From Brachybacterium sp. P6-10-X1 (GTDB taxonomy: Bacteria > Actinomycetota > Actinomycetes > Actinomycetales > Dermabacteraceae): 64,000 nt of DNA. This document shows positions 18,175-26,932 of the stretch, one piece after another. Below the pieces are notes generated by a model. The model did no database searches. It was given only the letters and a program-made list of their open reading frames with translations, and had not been told where the DNA came from. Numbering within the stretch: the stretch's first letter is position 1; every line of letters starts with the position of its first letter. The stretch covers positions 1,674,001 to 1,738,000 of the forward strand of contig NZ_CP017297.1 of assembly GCF_001969445.1 (NCBI RefSeq), in the 5' to 3' direction. The position numbers and the translations under genes were made by a program.

Positions 18175-18918
18175 GTGACTGCACTCACATCGTCCGCGAC
18201 GGAGGCCGTGCTCGCCTCCGCGGTCGATCTCGCCCGGGAGCGCCCGGCCGAGCTCAGCGTCACCGACCTCGCCGACCACGTCGGCTACAGCCCCTTCCAT
18301 TTCTCCCGCCTCTTCGCGCAGCAGGTCGGCATCGGCCCCGGCCAGTACCTCACCGCGCTGCGGATCGATGAGGCCAAGCGCCTGCTGCTGGCCGATACCG
18401 ACGCAGTGATCGACGTGGCCACCGCGGTCGGCTTCGAGTCGCTCTCGAGCTTCACCCGGCGCTTCCGGGCCACGGTCGGCGTGCCGCCCGGGCGGCTGCG
18501 TCGGCTCGCGGACCACATCAGCGACCGGCCGCCCACACCGTTCTCGCTGATCGGCCCCGGGCAGGGCACGGTCCGCGCGGACCTCGAGCTGCCCGAGGGC
18601 TTCAGTCCGCGCGGTGATGCCTCGATCTGGGTGGGCTGGTACCCGCATCCCGCCCCGATCGGGCTGCCTCGCTCCGGGGTGCTGGTCTCCGGGGTCGACG
18701 CCGTGGAGCTGCCCCCGTGCCCCGGTGCCCCGTTCCTGCTGGGATTCGCCGTGCCGGTGCATGCGGGTCCTCTGGACCAGCTGGCGCCGTCGGCGCCCGT
18801 GGTCGCCGTGCATCCTGCGCCGATCACGCGCTCCGCGCGGGTCACCCTGAGCTTCGCGGCCGCGACCGCGCCGCGTCCGCCGCTGCTGACGGCGCTGCCC
18901 AGCCTGTGCACCCGGTGA
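18175..18918 (+). CDS. AraC-family transcriptional regulator
   Basis: A 247-residue regulator with its DNA-binding domain at the N terminus (residues about 8-112): LSVTDLADHVGYSPFHFSRLF is the first helix-turn-helix, and VATAVGFESLSSFTRRFRA the second. The ~130-residue C-terminal domain resembles no sensor I recognise with confidence, though this order is seen in GyrI-like-domain regulators. It starts at GTG 18175, 7 nt after a TACACT -10 box and with no SD, so the message is probably leaderless. Targets are unknown; the VOC-domain gene downstream on the same strand is a candidate. Confidence 0.82.
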   Translation: MTALTSSATEAVLASAVDLARERPAELSVTDLADHVGYSPFHFSRLFAQQVGIGPGQYLTALRIDEAKRLLLADTDAVIDVATAVGFESLSSFTRRFRATVGVPPGRLRRLADHISDRPPTPFSLIGPGQGTVRADLELPEGFSPRGDASIWVGWYPHPAPIGLPRSGVLVSGVDAVELPPCPGAPFLLGFAVPVHAGPLDQLAPSAPVVAVHPAPITRSARVTLSFAAATAPRPPLLTALPSLCTR

Positions 18919-19089
18919 CCGACGGCGCCGGGCCGCGACGCAGGGACGAGGCCAGGCGGGAGGACACAGCATGGACGGAGAGGGAGCGGAGGGGGACTGC
19001 GCAGGATCGGACAAGGATGTCGAACCCTGCGCTCCTACCGTGGTCTCACGACGCCGGGCCCCCGGGCCCGACCCACCGAAGGAGCAGCC

Positions 19090-19887
19090 ATGACCCGCAG
19101 CACCGGCACCAGCACCTGGATCGACGCCACCGTCACCGACCTGGCCAGCGCGAAGGCCTTCTACTCCGGCCTGTTCGGCTGGGAGTTCGAGGACCTCGGC
19201 GAGGGCTTCGGCCACTACCACCTGATCTGCAACGGCGACGCGCTCGTGGGCGGTCTGATGGACATCACCGGATTCACCTACCCGGACGGAGAGCCCCTGG
19301 TCGCCGAATGGGCCGTGCACCTCACGGTCGACGACATCGACGCCCGGACGGAGACAGCCATCGCGCACGGCGCGAAGCTCCTGATGCCGATCGCCGACAT
19401 CGGTTCCTCTGGCCGCACCGGCACGATCCTGGATCCCACAGGGGCCCTGGTCGGCATGTGGCAGGCCGGCGACCTCGAGGGCTACGAGTTCACCGGCGAC
19501 CCCGGCTCGCCCGTCTGGTTCGAGCTGATGACCCACGAGTTCGAGACGGCCTCCGCCTTCTACACCGCGGTGTTCGACGCGAACCTGGTCCCCATGGAAG
19601 AGCCCATGGACGACGACTCCTTCCGCTACTCCACCAACGGCCCGGGCGAGAGCGCCAGCTGGGGGCTGTGCGATGCGAGCGGTGTGATGCCGAAGGAGGA
19701 CACCGGCTGGCGGGTCTACTTCGGGGTCGAGGCCTCCGAGACGGCGCTGGCGACGGTCAGGGAGCTGGGCGGGAAGGTCCTGGACGGACCGACCGACTCG
19801 CCCTTCGGGCGGATCGCCACCATCGCCGACCCGTCGGGGGTCACCTTCCAGATCAGTGCGATGAGCGAAGCGGTGGCGGAGGGCTGA
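19090..19887 (+). CDS. Two-domain VOC/glyoxalase-like protein
   Basis: A 265-residue protein made of two vicinal-oxygen-chelate modules: one from TWIDATVTDLASAKAFYSGL to about 130, the second from VWFELMTHEFETASAFYTAV to the end (GRIATIADPSGVTFQI). This matches the mycobacterial CFP30B/27-kDa antigen type, of unknown substrate. AAGGAG sits 6 nt before ATG, and a TACCGT -10 box at 19036-19041 is a plausible promoter. Confidence 0.85.
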   Translation: MTRSTGTSTWIDATVTDLASAKAFYSGLFGWEFEDLGEGFGHYHLICNGDALVGGLMDITGFTYPDGEPLVAEWAVHLTVDDIDARTETAIAHGAKLLMPIADIGSSGRTGTILDPTGALVGMWQAGDLEGYEFTGDPGSPVWFELMTHEFETASAFYTAVFDANLVPMEEPMDDDSFRYSTNGPGESASWGLCDASGVMPKEDTGWRVYFGVEASETALATVRELGGKVLDGPTDSPFGRIATIADPSGVTFQISAMSEAVAEG

Positions 19888-19951
19888 ACAGGCCGGATCG
19901 CCCCGCACGCCGTCGCGGCGTCGTGCGTGGGCCTGCCACGCTCGCAGCATC

Positions 19952-21220
19952 ATGACACGCACCACGATCCTGTTCCTGCATTCGGCGGGCCCGCAGTCCG
20001 CGACCGAGGGCAGCGGCCCGCTGCTGGCACGGCTCCGGGCAGAGCTCCCCGAGGCGCTGATCGCGGCACCCGCTCTCCCGACGCCCGAGGATCCCGACCC
20101 GGCGGCGTGGGAGGAGGCCGTCCGGGCGGAGATCGCCGGACCGGAGGGGCCCGTCGCGGTCGTCGGCCACTCCCTGGGCGGTTCCGTCGCGCTGAGGGTG
20201 CTCGCACAGGGCGATCCCACCTCGGCCGCGGCGGTGCGCGGCGTCGTCACGATCGCCGCGCCCTGCTGGGACGCAGGTGATCCGGACTGGCCCGTCGTCG
20301 GATTCGGCCTGCCCCCGGACATCGCCGGTGCGCTGGCACGCCTCGAGGTCCTACTGCTGCACGGCACTGCCGACGAGGTCGTCCCGCCCGGCCACGCCGA
20401 TCGGCTCCGGTCCCGCCTGCCCTCGCCGCGGGTCCGGCGGATCGAGGGCATGGACCATGCGGCGGCTGCGCACGCCGACCGGATCGCCGCCGTGCTGCGG
20501 CCGCTGCTGGATGCGCGTGACGAGCGGCGCCCGGCCGATGCCGACGCCTCTCGCACGGAGGGAGGGGCCGTGCCGGGTGGGACGGATTCGTGGCTGTCCG
20601 AGACCCGTTCCGCCTACGACATCGACGCCTCCGGCTACGCCGAACAGGTGCGCGGACTTCTCGCCGAGACGCCTCATCTCGCAGCACAGCTCACCCTGTT
20701 CGCCGAGCTGCTGCGTCGGGACGGAGGCGGGCCGGTCGCCGACGTCGGCTGCGGGACCGGATACGTCACCGCGCATCTGCGGAAGTCCGGAGTGGACGCG
20801 TTCGGCATCGATCTCTCCCCGGAGATGATCGCCCTCGCCCGACGGGACCACCCCGCCGCACGGTTCGAGGTCGGCACGATGACGGAACTCGACCTGGAGG
20901 ACCGATCGCTCGCCGGCATCGTCGCCTTCTGGTCCGTGATCCACGTCCCCGACCACGCCCTGCCCGGCGTCCTCGACGAGTTCGTGCGCGTGTTGCGTCC
21001 TGGCGGCCTGCTTCTGGTCGGGTTCCACGTCGGCGACGGCGTGCATCACTCGTCCACGGGGTACACAGGCCGCGCGATCACCGTGGACAGCTATCGTCGC
21101 CGCCCGGAGACGGTGACGGGCCTGCTGCGGAAGGCCGGGTTCACGATCGATTCGGAGGTTCTCCTGCGTCCGGACGACGAGGTGCCCGGAGCCGTCGTGC
21201 TGGCTCGTGGTCCGGTCTGA
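19952..21220 (+). CDS. Alpha/beta-hydrolase fused to SAM methyltransferase
   Basis: A 422-residue two-domain protein. Residues 1-190 are an RBBP9-like serine hydrolase with nucleophile Ser74 in GHSLGG, Asp141 (GTADEVVPP) and His169 (GMDHA). After a linker of about 30 residues, residues 215-422 form a class I methyltransferase with SAM motif I DVGCGTGY (264-271), acidic motif II (GIDLS) and RVLRPGGLLL. The reading frame is continuous with no stop or frameshift. CACGCT lies 9 nt before ATG and no SD is visible. Natural substrates are unknown; a fused pair could act on one ester or acyl metabolite (inference). Confidence 0.82.
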   Translation: MTRTTILFLHSAGPQSATEGSGPLLARLRAELPEALIAAPALPTPEDPDPAAWEEAVRAEIAGPEGPVAVVGHSLGGSVALRVLAQGDPTSAAAVRGVVTIAAPCWDAGDPDWPVVGFGLPPDIAGALARLEVLLLHGTADEVVPPGHADRLRSRLPSPRVRRIEGMDHAAAAHADRIAAVLRPLLDARDERRPADADASRTEGGAVPGGTDSWLSETRSAYDIDASGYAEQVRGLLAETPHLAAQLTLFAELLRRDGGGPVADVGCGTGYVTAHLRKSGVDAFGIDLSPEMIALARRDHPAARFEVGTMTELDLEDRSLAGIVAFWSVIHVPDHALPGVLDEFVRVLRPGGLLLVGFHVGDGVHHSSTGYTGRAITVDSYRRRPETVTGLLRKAGFTIDSEVLLRPDDEVPGAVVLARGPV

Positions 21221-21643
21221 GGCGGGCCCCACGCCGTGGACGCTCGATGAGCGAGCCGATGGAGGGGCCCCTTCCGGTACGCCATGGAATCCGGCGGGCT
21301 CTCCCCGAGCACGCGCCGCCGGCGAAAGCGCTTGGAACGAGCGATCGGCGACCGCACGGCCACGGATCCTCGGCACCGGGAGGAGGACGAACGCATCTAC
21401 CTCCCTGGCCGCCGACCGATCTGTCCTGCGCGCGGCCTCACCACCAGCGGAGGACTCCCCACTCTCGGAAAGCGCCGCTGAACAGTGCGTCACCGGAGCG
21501 CCCCGTGAACACATCGACCAACGTCGCGGTGGAACAGCGCGCCGCTGACCCGTCGGCCCCTGGCCCCTACGCCGACCGCGGCGTAGCGTGACGCCACCGA
21601 TCCCGCGGGGTCCGGTCCCGCGACCGAACACCAGGAGGGCACC
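21221..21643 (+). other. 423-bp spacer upstream of dodecin, no gene recognised
   Basis: Open frames exist on both strands but show no family likeness, and their codon positions lack the G/C pattern of neighbours. TAGCGT at 21584-21589 is a possible -10 for the dodecin gene, giving a leader of about 48 nt with AGGAGG. The stretch at 21291-21500 may be decayed coding DNA. Confidence 0.4.
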
Positions 21644-21853
21644 ATGGCTGGACACGTCTACAACATCACCGAGATCGTCGGCACCTCGCCGGAGAGCAGC
21701 GACGCGGCGGTCGCGAATGCCGTCGCCGAGGCGTCGAAGAGCCTGCGGAACCTCGACTGGTTCGAGGTGCAGTCGATCCGCGGCCATCTCGAGGACGGCG
21801 CGATCGCTCATTGGCAGGTCGCGATCAAGGTCGGCTTCCGCCACGAGGGCTGA
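21644..21853 (+). CDS. Dodecin, flavin-storage protein
   Basis: A 69-residue protein with VYNITEIVGTSPESSDAAVA and the pair Trp/Gln region around FEVQSIRGHLEDG, all typical of dodecins. These small proteins assemble into hollow dodecamers that bind flavins and shield cells from free flavin chemistry. AGGAGG precedes the ATG. Confidence 0.92.
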   Translation: MAGHVYNITEIVGTSPESSDAAVANAVAEASKSLRNLDWFEVQSIRGHLEDGAIAHWQVAIKVGFRHEG

Positions 21854-21916
21854 TCCCGGGCGGTGGGCCCGCGAAATCTCCTTGGAGCCTCCGCATCGGT
21901 GGTCCACGATGGGGCG

Positions 21917-22891
21917 ATGACCGCGGCGCCCACTCGTTCCTCCCATCCCGCGCTCCCCTGGCTCGCCGCGCTCGCGGTCATGGTCATGTGGGCGTCCTCG
22001 TTCGTCGTGATCCGCGCCGCCGGGGCGGACCTCTCCCCCGGGGCGATGTCGCTGCTGCGGGTGGGATCGGCAGCGATCGTGCTGATCCCCCTGGTGGCGG
22101 CGGGCCGGGTCCGTTTCCCGCGGACCGGGCGGCTGCGCGCGGCCGTGATCGTCTGGGGTGCGGTGTGGTTCGCCGCGTACACGCTAGTGCTGAACGCGAG
22201 CGAGCTGTTCCTCGATGCGGCGACGGCCGCGATGCTGGTCAACGTCGCCCCGCTGATCGTAGCGGTCGCCTCCGGGCTGCTGCTCGGCGAGGGGCTCTCC
22301 CTCCGTCTCATCTCCGGGGTGCTGGTCGCCTTCGGAGGCATCGCGCTGATCACCGCGGCGACCTCGACCGGTCACGTCGCCGCGGCCGGGCTGGTGCTCG
22401 GTCTGCTGGCGGCGGTGCTCTACGCCGGCAGCGTGCTCGCCCAGAAGCCGCTGCTCGCCCACATCGATTCCACCTCGATGACCGTCATCGGCATCGGCGC
22501 AGGGTTCCTCGCCTGCCTGCCCTTCGCGCCCCGGCTGGCCGGTGAGATGGTCGAGGCCCCGACCTCCTCCCTCCTCGCCGTGGTCTACACGGGCGTGTTC
22601 CCCACGGCCCTCGCGTTCCTGCTGTGGGGCTACGCGCTGTCGCGGACCCCGGCCGGGGTGCTGACCTCCTCCTCGCTGCTGGTCCCCGCGATCACCCTCG
22701 TGCTCGCGTGGCTCCTGCTCGGGGAGACCCCGCCGCTGCTGGCCGCGGCCGGTGGTCTGCTGTGTCTGACCGGGGCCGGGTTCGCGATCCTCCCGAATGT
22801 CCTCGCGGCGGTCCGGATCGCTCCGCTGCGCAGCGGGTCCGAGCCGGAGACCGTCCCGGAGCGCTGCGATGCACCGGCCGTGGAGTCCTGA
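21917..22891 (+). CDS. EamA/DMT-family transporter
   Basis: A 324-residue membrane protein with ten predicted helices arranged as two EamA halves (first WLAALAVMVMWASSFVVIRA; second beginning near GLVLGLLAAVLYAGSVLAQ). DMT carriers export amino acids or metabolites. ATG 21917 stands 6 nt after CACGAT and has no SD; an upstream in-frame ATG at 21863 would add hydrophilic residues. The kinase gene begins 1 nt after its stop, so they are probably one operon. Confidence 0.85.
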   Translation: MTAAPTRSSHPALPWLAALAVMVMWASSFVVIRAAGADLSPGAMSLLRVGSAAIVLIPLVAAGRVRFPRTGRLRAAVIVWGAVWFAAYTLVLNASELFLDAATAAMLVNVAPLIVAVASGLLLGEGLSLRLISGVLVAFGGIALITAATSTGHVAAAGLVLGLLAAVLYAGSVLAQKPLLAHIDSTSMTVIGIGAGFLACLPFAPRLAGEMVEAPTSSLLAVVYTGVFPTALAFLLWGYALSRTPAGVLTSSSLLVPAITLVLAWLLLGETPPLLAAAGGLLCLTGAGFAILPNVLAAVRIAPLRSGSEPETVPERCDAPAVES

Positions 22892-22892
22892 G

Positions 22893-23828
22893 ATGGCCAT
22901 GCACCAGGGACAGCTCGAGCTCACGAGGCAGGATGCGCAGCGACTGATCGACCGCGCCCTGGCACATGCCGGGCTGCCCGCGGCGTCGCACATCGTCCCG
23001 CTCGCCGGCGCGGGCACGACCAGTCATGTGCTGCGGGTGGGGACCGACCTGCTCGCCCGGTTCCCGCTCACCGGGGAGGATCCGGACCAGGTCCGTGCCG
23101 CGCAGGCGACCGAGCATGCCGCCATGGAGGAGTTCGCACGCTGCTCCCCCGTGCCCGCGCCGCGGCCCGTCGTGATCGGCGAGGGCGATGCCACGTACCC
23201 CCTGTCCTTCTCGGTGCAGACCTGGGTCGAGGGGGAGATCGCCACCCCCACGTCGGTCGCCCGCTCCGGCGCGTTCGCCGCGGACCTCGCCGACCTGATC
23301 AGCGCCCTCCGGGCCGTCGACCTCCGCGGCCGCACCTTCTCCGGCGCGGGCCGCGGGGGATCCCTCCCCGACCACGATCCGTGGATCGCCGAGTGCCTGG
23401 ACCGCAGCGAGGGTCTCCTGCCGGTCGGGGAGCTGCGCACCCTGTGGCGGAGGCTGCGCTCTCTGCCGCACGAGAGCGCCGACGTCATGAGCCACACGGA
23501 CCTGATCCCTGGGAATCTCCTGGTCGGCGACCAGCGCTCGACCGGCGACCAGCACCTGGTGGGCGTCCTGGACACGGGCGGGTTCGCCCCGGCGGATCCT
23601 GCTCTGGACCTGGTGTCCGCCTGGCATCTGCTGGACGAGGACGCCCGGGACGTGCTCCGTGTCCGTCTCGAGGTGCCCGAGCTGGACTGGCGCCGGGGAG
23701 CCGCCTGGGCCTTCGCACAGGCCATCGGCCTGGTCTGGTACTACGAGCGGACCAATCCGGTCATGAGCGAGCTGGGCCGCAGCACGCTGGACCGGTTGCT
23801 CGCGGCGCGCGATGAGCTGCGGGGGTAG
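22893..23828 (+). CDS. APH-fold kinase downstream of the DMT carrier
   Basis: A 311-residue phosphotransferase related to macrolide/aminoglycoside kinases. It has the catalytic loop HTDLIPGN (His201, Asp203, Asn208) and metal Asp227 in GVLDTGGFAPADP. GGAG inside the preceding gene serves ATG 22893; ATG 22899 is an alternative. Pairing with an exporter could mean drug modification plus efflux, but metabolite kinases share these motifs and no resistance should be assumed. Confidence 0.78.
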   Translation: MAMHQGQLELTRQDAQRLIDRALAHAGLPAASHIVPLAGAGTTSHVLRVGTDLLARFPLTGEDPDQVRAAQATEHAAMEEFARCSPVPAPRPVVIGEGDATYPLSFSVQTWVEGEIATPTSVARSGAFAADLADLISALRAVDLRGRTFSGAGRGGSLPDHDPWIAECLDRSEGLLPVGELRTLWRRLRSLPHESADVMSHTDLIPGNLLVGDQRSTGDQHLVGVLDTGGFAPADPALDLVSAWHLLDEDARDVLRVRLEVPELDWRRGAAWAFAQAIGLVWYYERTNPVMSELGRSTLDRLLAARDELRG

Positions 23829-23855
23829 CGGGAAGCACTGCAGGTCCGGCGCGCC

Positions 23856-24809
23856 TCAGTCGTCCGTGTCCCCGACCCGTGCGACCAGCTGCGTCGGGTT
23901 CACGAAGCGCAGCGCGATGATCAGCGTCACCAGCATCATGGCCGTGTACACGAAGGCCATCGCCGAGACCAGCGGTCGCGGCTCGGAGCCGCCCGCCGAC
24001 GTCATGGCGCGGAAGATCGTGACCACCAGCGTCTCGGTCCCCGGCCCGGAGACCAGGTAGGTCAGCTCGAACATGCCCACCGTGCGCACCAGCACCAGGA
24101 TCGCGGCGGCGAGGATGCCGGGCACGAGCATCGGGCCGAGGATGCGCAGGAACACGTGCCGCATCCGGGCGCCGCTCATCCGCGCGGCGTTCTCGATCGC
24201 CGGATTGATCTGCTCGATGAACGGCGTCATCGTGATGATCACGAACGGCACCGAGGGCACCAGGTTCACCAGGATCACCGCCAGCACGGTCCGGCCCAGC
24301 CCGAAGTTGTAGATCACCGTGGCCAGTGGGATGCCGAAGGTGATCGGCGGGATGATCACCGGAAGCAGGAACAGCGCGGTGATGGCCTTCTTGAACGGGA
24401 ACTGGCGTCGGGCGAGCACGTAGGAGGCGGGCACGCCGATCAGCACCGACAGCGCCACCACGGAGAAGGCGACCACCAGGGTGACCGCGATGACGTGGGT
24501 GAGCTCGAAGCGGGCCCACGCCTCGCCGTACCAGCTGGGGGTGAATCCCGTCGGCAGCCAGTCGTCGTACCAGGCCTGGCCGAAGGAATCGATCACGACG
24601 CTGATCAGGATCCCCAGCAGGAACACCAGGAAGGCGGCGATGCCCGCCCAGGCCAGCCAGGTGCTGGGCTGGGCCGACAGGGCCCTGTCGCCCGGGATCC
24701 GGTCGTCGCCGCGCTGCCTTCTCGGCGGCTCCGGGACGGGCAGGGCGGAGTCCTCGGCCCCGACCGGGACCTCCTGCGGCGTCGAACGATTCATGTCCTG
24801 GGTGGTCAT
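23856..24809 (-). CDS. ABC importer permease (second)
   Basis: A 317-residue permease of the PotC/ThuG-like (type I) class: a ~45-residue charged N terminus, six helices and the EAA loop ENAARMSGARMRHVFLRIL that contacts the ATPase. Its ATG overlaps the stop of the other permease (TGATG). It ends the operon 27 nt from the convergent kinase gene, with no hairpin between. Confidence 0.88.
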   Translation of the reverse strand: MTTQDMNRSTPQEVPVGAEDSALPVPEPPRRQRGDDRIPGDRALSAQPSTWLAWAGIAAFLVFLLGILISVVIDSFGQAWYDDWLPTGFTPSWYGEAWARFELTHVIAVTLVVAFSVVALSVLIGVPASYVLARRQFPFKKAITALFLLPVIIPPITFGIPLATVIYNFGLGRTVLAVILVNLVPSVPFVIITMTPFIEQINPAIENAARMSGARMRHVFLRILGPMLVPGILAAAILVLVRTVGMFELTYLVSGPGTETLVVTIFRAMTSAGGSEPRPLVSAMAFVYTAMMLVTLIIALRFVNPTQLVARVGDTDD

Positions 24810-25741
24810 CAGCCCTTGCCCCCTGTCGAGCCCTTGTAGAGGAAGGAGCGTGCGAACAGCACGATCGCGACGACGATCAGTTCGGCCAGGCCCATCATGA
24901 TCGCGACGGTCGAGGCCATCGGATAGTCGAACTGCTCCCCGAAGAAGCGGTAGGCGACCACGGCGAGCACGCGCGTGGACCCGCTGGGGTCACCGACCAG
25001 CGTGGCCGAGGGGAACACGCTGAAGGCGAGCACGAAGGTGAGGATGAACGTGGTCGCGAGCCCCGGGGCCAGCAGCGGCAGCGTGATCTTCGTGAACCGC
25101 TGCGCCGATCCGGCGCCGAGCGAGCGGGCGGCTCGGTCCAACGAGGGGTCGATCCCAGAGAGATAGGAGGAGATCAGCAGGAACGCGAAGGGGAACCCGG
25201 AGATGATCAGCGACAGCAGCACGCCGATGTAGTTGTGCACCAGATCCAGTGGTCTGTCCAGGATCCCGAGATTGATCAGGGCCTGGTTCAACCAGCCCTG
25301 GCGGCCGGCGAAGATCAGCAGGCCCTGGGCGGTCAGCACCGTGCCCAGGGTGATCGGCAGGACCAGCAGCGTCGAGAGCAGTCGCTTGCCGCGGAAGCGG
25401 TGCTGGAGCTTGATCGCCAGCGGGATCGAGACGAGCACGTTCAACAGTGCCGCAGGGATCGCCAGGCGCGCGGTCAGCCAGACGGACTCGAACGTGAACG
25501 CGTCCCCGAAGAACCGCAGGTAGTTGGCGAAGACGCCGCCGCCCCAGCGCTCGACCGTCTCCTCGGTGGGCTGCAGCGTGAGCCCGAAGCCGTAGGCGAA
25601 GGGGTAGACGAACAGGGCCAGGATGAACACGATCGCCGGGACCATCATCAGCAGCTGCGCATCGATCCCGCGGTCCGCCAGGCGGTGGCGCAGGCTCGCG
25701 CTGCCCTGCGAGGGTCTGTCCCGCGTCGCCTGGGTGGTCAT
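24809..25741 (-). CDS. ABC importer permease (first)
   Basis: A 310-residue type I permease of the PotB group with six helices; the EAA-like loop is DRAARSLGAGSAQRFTKI. It overlaps the ATPase gene upstream by 4 nt (ATGA) and the second permease downstream. The set probably imports a polyamine, sugar or organic-acid-like solute caught by the lipoprotein encoded upstream. Confidence 0.88.
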   Translation of the reverse strand: MTTQATRDRPSQGSASLRHRLADRGIDAQLLMMVPAIVFILALFVYPFAYGFGLTLQPTEETVERWGGGVFANYLRFFGDAFTFESVWLTARLAIPAALLNVLVSIPLAIKLQHRFRGKRLLSTLLVLPITLGTVLTAQGLLIFAGRQGWLNQALINLGILDRPLDLVHNYIGVLLSLIISGFPFAFLLISSYLSGIDPSLDRAARSLGAGSAQRFTKITLPLLAPGLATTFILTFVLAFSVFPSATLVGDPSGSTRVLAVVAYRFFGEQFDYPMASTVAIMMGLAELIVVAIVLFARSFLYKGSTGGKG

Positions 25742-26889
25742 GACGCCACCGCTGCCGCGCCGTCCGGTGCGACGACCGCGTCGAGGTCGCGCTGATAGAC
25801 CAGCGCCCGCGACGGGTCCACCGTCAGCAGCACGCTCGACCCCACCTCGGGAGCGTGCTCGGACCGCACGTGCAGGGCTCGGCCGCCGGGCGTGCGGACC
25901 TCGACGGCGTACTCGCGGCCCTGGTACTCGACGACCTCGACCTCGGCATGGATGGTGTTGGCCGCCGTCGGGCCGGCGTGGTCGCTCCGCTGGACGACGA
26001 GGTCGGTGGGCCGCACGGCGACCCGCACCTCGTCCCCGGCCGTCACCGTGTCCACGGCGGTGCCGAGCAGCTCCATGTCCTCGGCCACGACCCGCACACG
26101 CCCCTCCCCGTCCGATGCGGCGGACTCGGCGGAGACCGTGGCATCGATGAGGTTGCGGTAGCCCATGAAGTCGGCGACGTGCCAGTTGGCCGGCCCGTCG
26201 TGCAGCTCCTGCGGCGTCCCGATCTGCTGAACCTGGCCCAGTCGGAGCACCACCAGACGGTCGGCGAGAGACAGCGCCTCCTCCTGGTCGTGGGTGACGT
26301 AGATGGTGGTCAGCCCCAGGGTCTGGTGCAGGCGTCGGATCTCGGTGCGCATCTCGAGCCGCAGCTTCGCATCGAGGTTGGACAGCGGCTCGTCCATCAG
26401 CACCACCCGGGGCTCGATGACGATCGCCCGGGCGATCGCGACCCGCTGCTGCTGGCCGCCCGAGAGCTGACCGGGCAGCTTGGCGGCCTGGTCCTCGAGC
26501 CGCACCAGGCGCAGCGCCTCGGTGACGCGCCGGCTGGTCTCCGAACGGCCGACGCCCCGCATCTGCAGCCCGAAGGCCACGTTCTTCGCCACGCTCAGGT
26601 GCGGGAACAGGGCGTAGCTCTGGAACACCATCCCGAAGTCGCGCTTCTCCGGCGGGAGGAGGTCGATGCGCTGCTCGCCCACACGGATCTGCCCGTCGGT
26701 CAGCGGCAGCAGCCCGGCCAGGCAGTTCAGGGCGGTCGATTTGCCGCAGCCAGAGGGGCCGAGCAGTGCGATGAACTCCCCGCGCCGCACGGTCAGGTCG
26801 AAGCCCTGCAGGGCCGTGGTGCCGCCGAAACGTCGGCCGACGTTCTCGATGCGCAGGGAGTCGAACTCTCCGCCGGAGGTCGTGGTCAT
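25738..26889 (-). CDS. ABC importer ATPase, PotA/MalK type
   Basis: A 383-residue ATPase. Walker A is GPSGCGKST (44-52), then FQSYALFPH (Q-loop), [14 protein letters not shown] (signature), VVLMDEP (Walker B) and VTHDQEEA (H-switch). From about residue 240 a TOBE-type regulatory domain follows, ending in an Ala-rich tail. It overlaps the downstream permease by 4 nt. Confidence 0.92.
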   Translation of the reverse strand: MTTTSGGEFDSLRIENVGRRFGGTTALQGFDLTVRRGEFIALLGPSGCGKSTALNCLAGLLPLTDGQIRVGEQRIDLLPPEKRDFGMVFQSYALFPHLSVAKNVAFGLQMRGVGRSETSRRVTEALRLVRLEDQAAKLPGQLSGGQQQRVAIARAIVIEPRVVLMDEPLSNLDAKLRLEMRTEIRRLHQTLGLTTIYVTHDQEEALSLADRLVVLRLGQVQQIGTPQELHDGPANWHVADFMGYRNLIDATVSAESAASDGEGRVRVVAEDMELLGTAVDTVTAGDEVRVAVRPTDLVVQRSDHAGPTAANTIHAEVEVVEYQGREYAVEVRTPGGRALHVRSEHAPEVGSSVLLTVDPSRALVYQRDLDAVVAPDGAAAVAS

Positions 26890-26932
26890 CTCATACCTTC
26901 CTGTCTCCTGTGCCGGCCGGGTCGCCGGGCTC

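Noticed and set aside
18971-19093. 40-codon frame with a GGGAGGA site whose stop overlaps the VOC start
   Set aside because: It spans the likely TACCGT promoter of the VOC gene and its residues are low complexity; a leader peptide cannot be excluded but is not supported.
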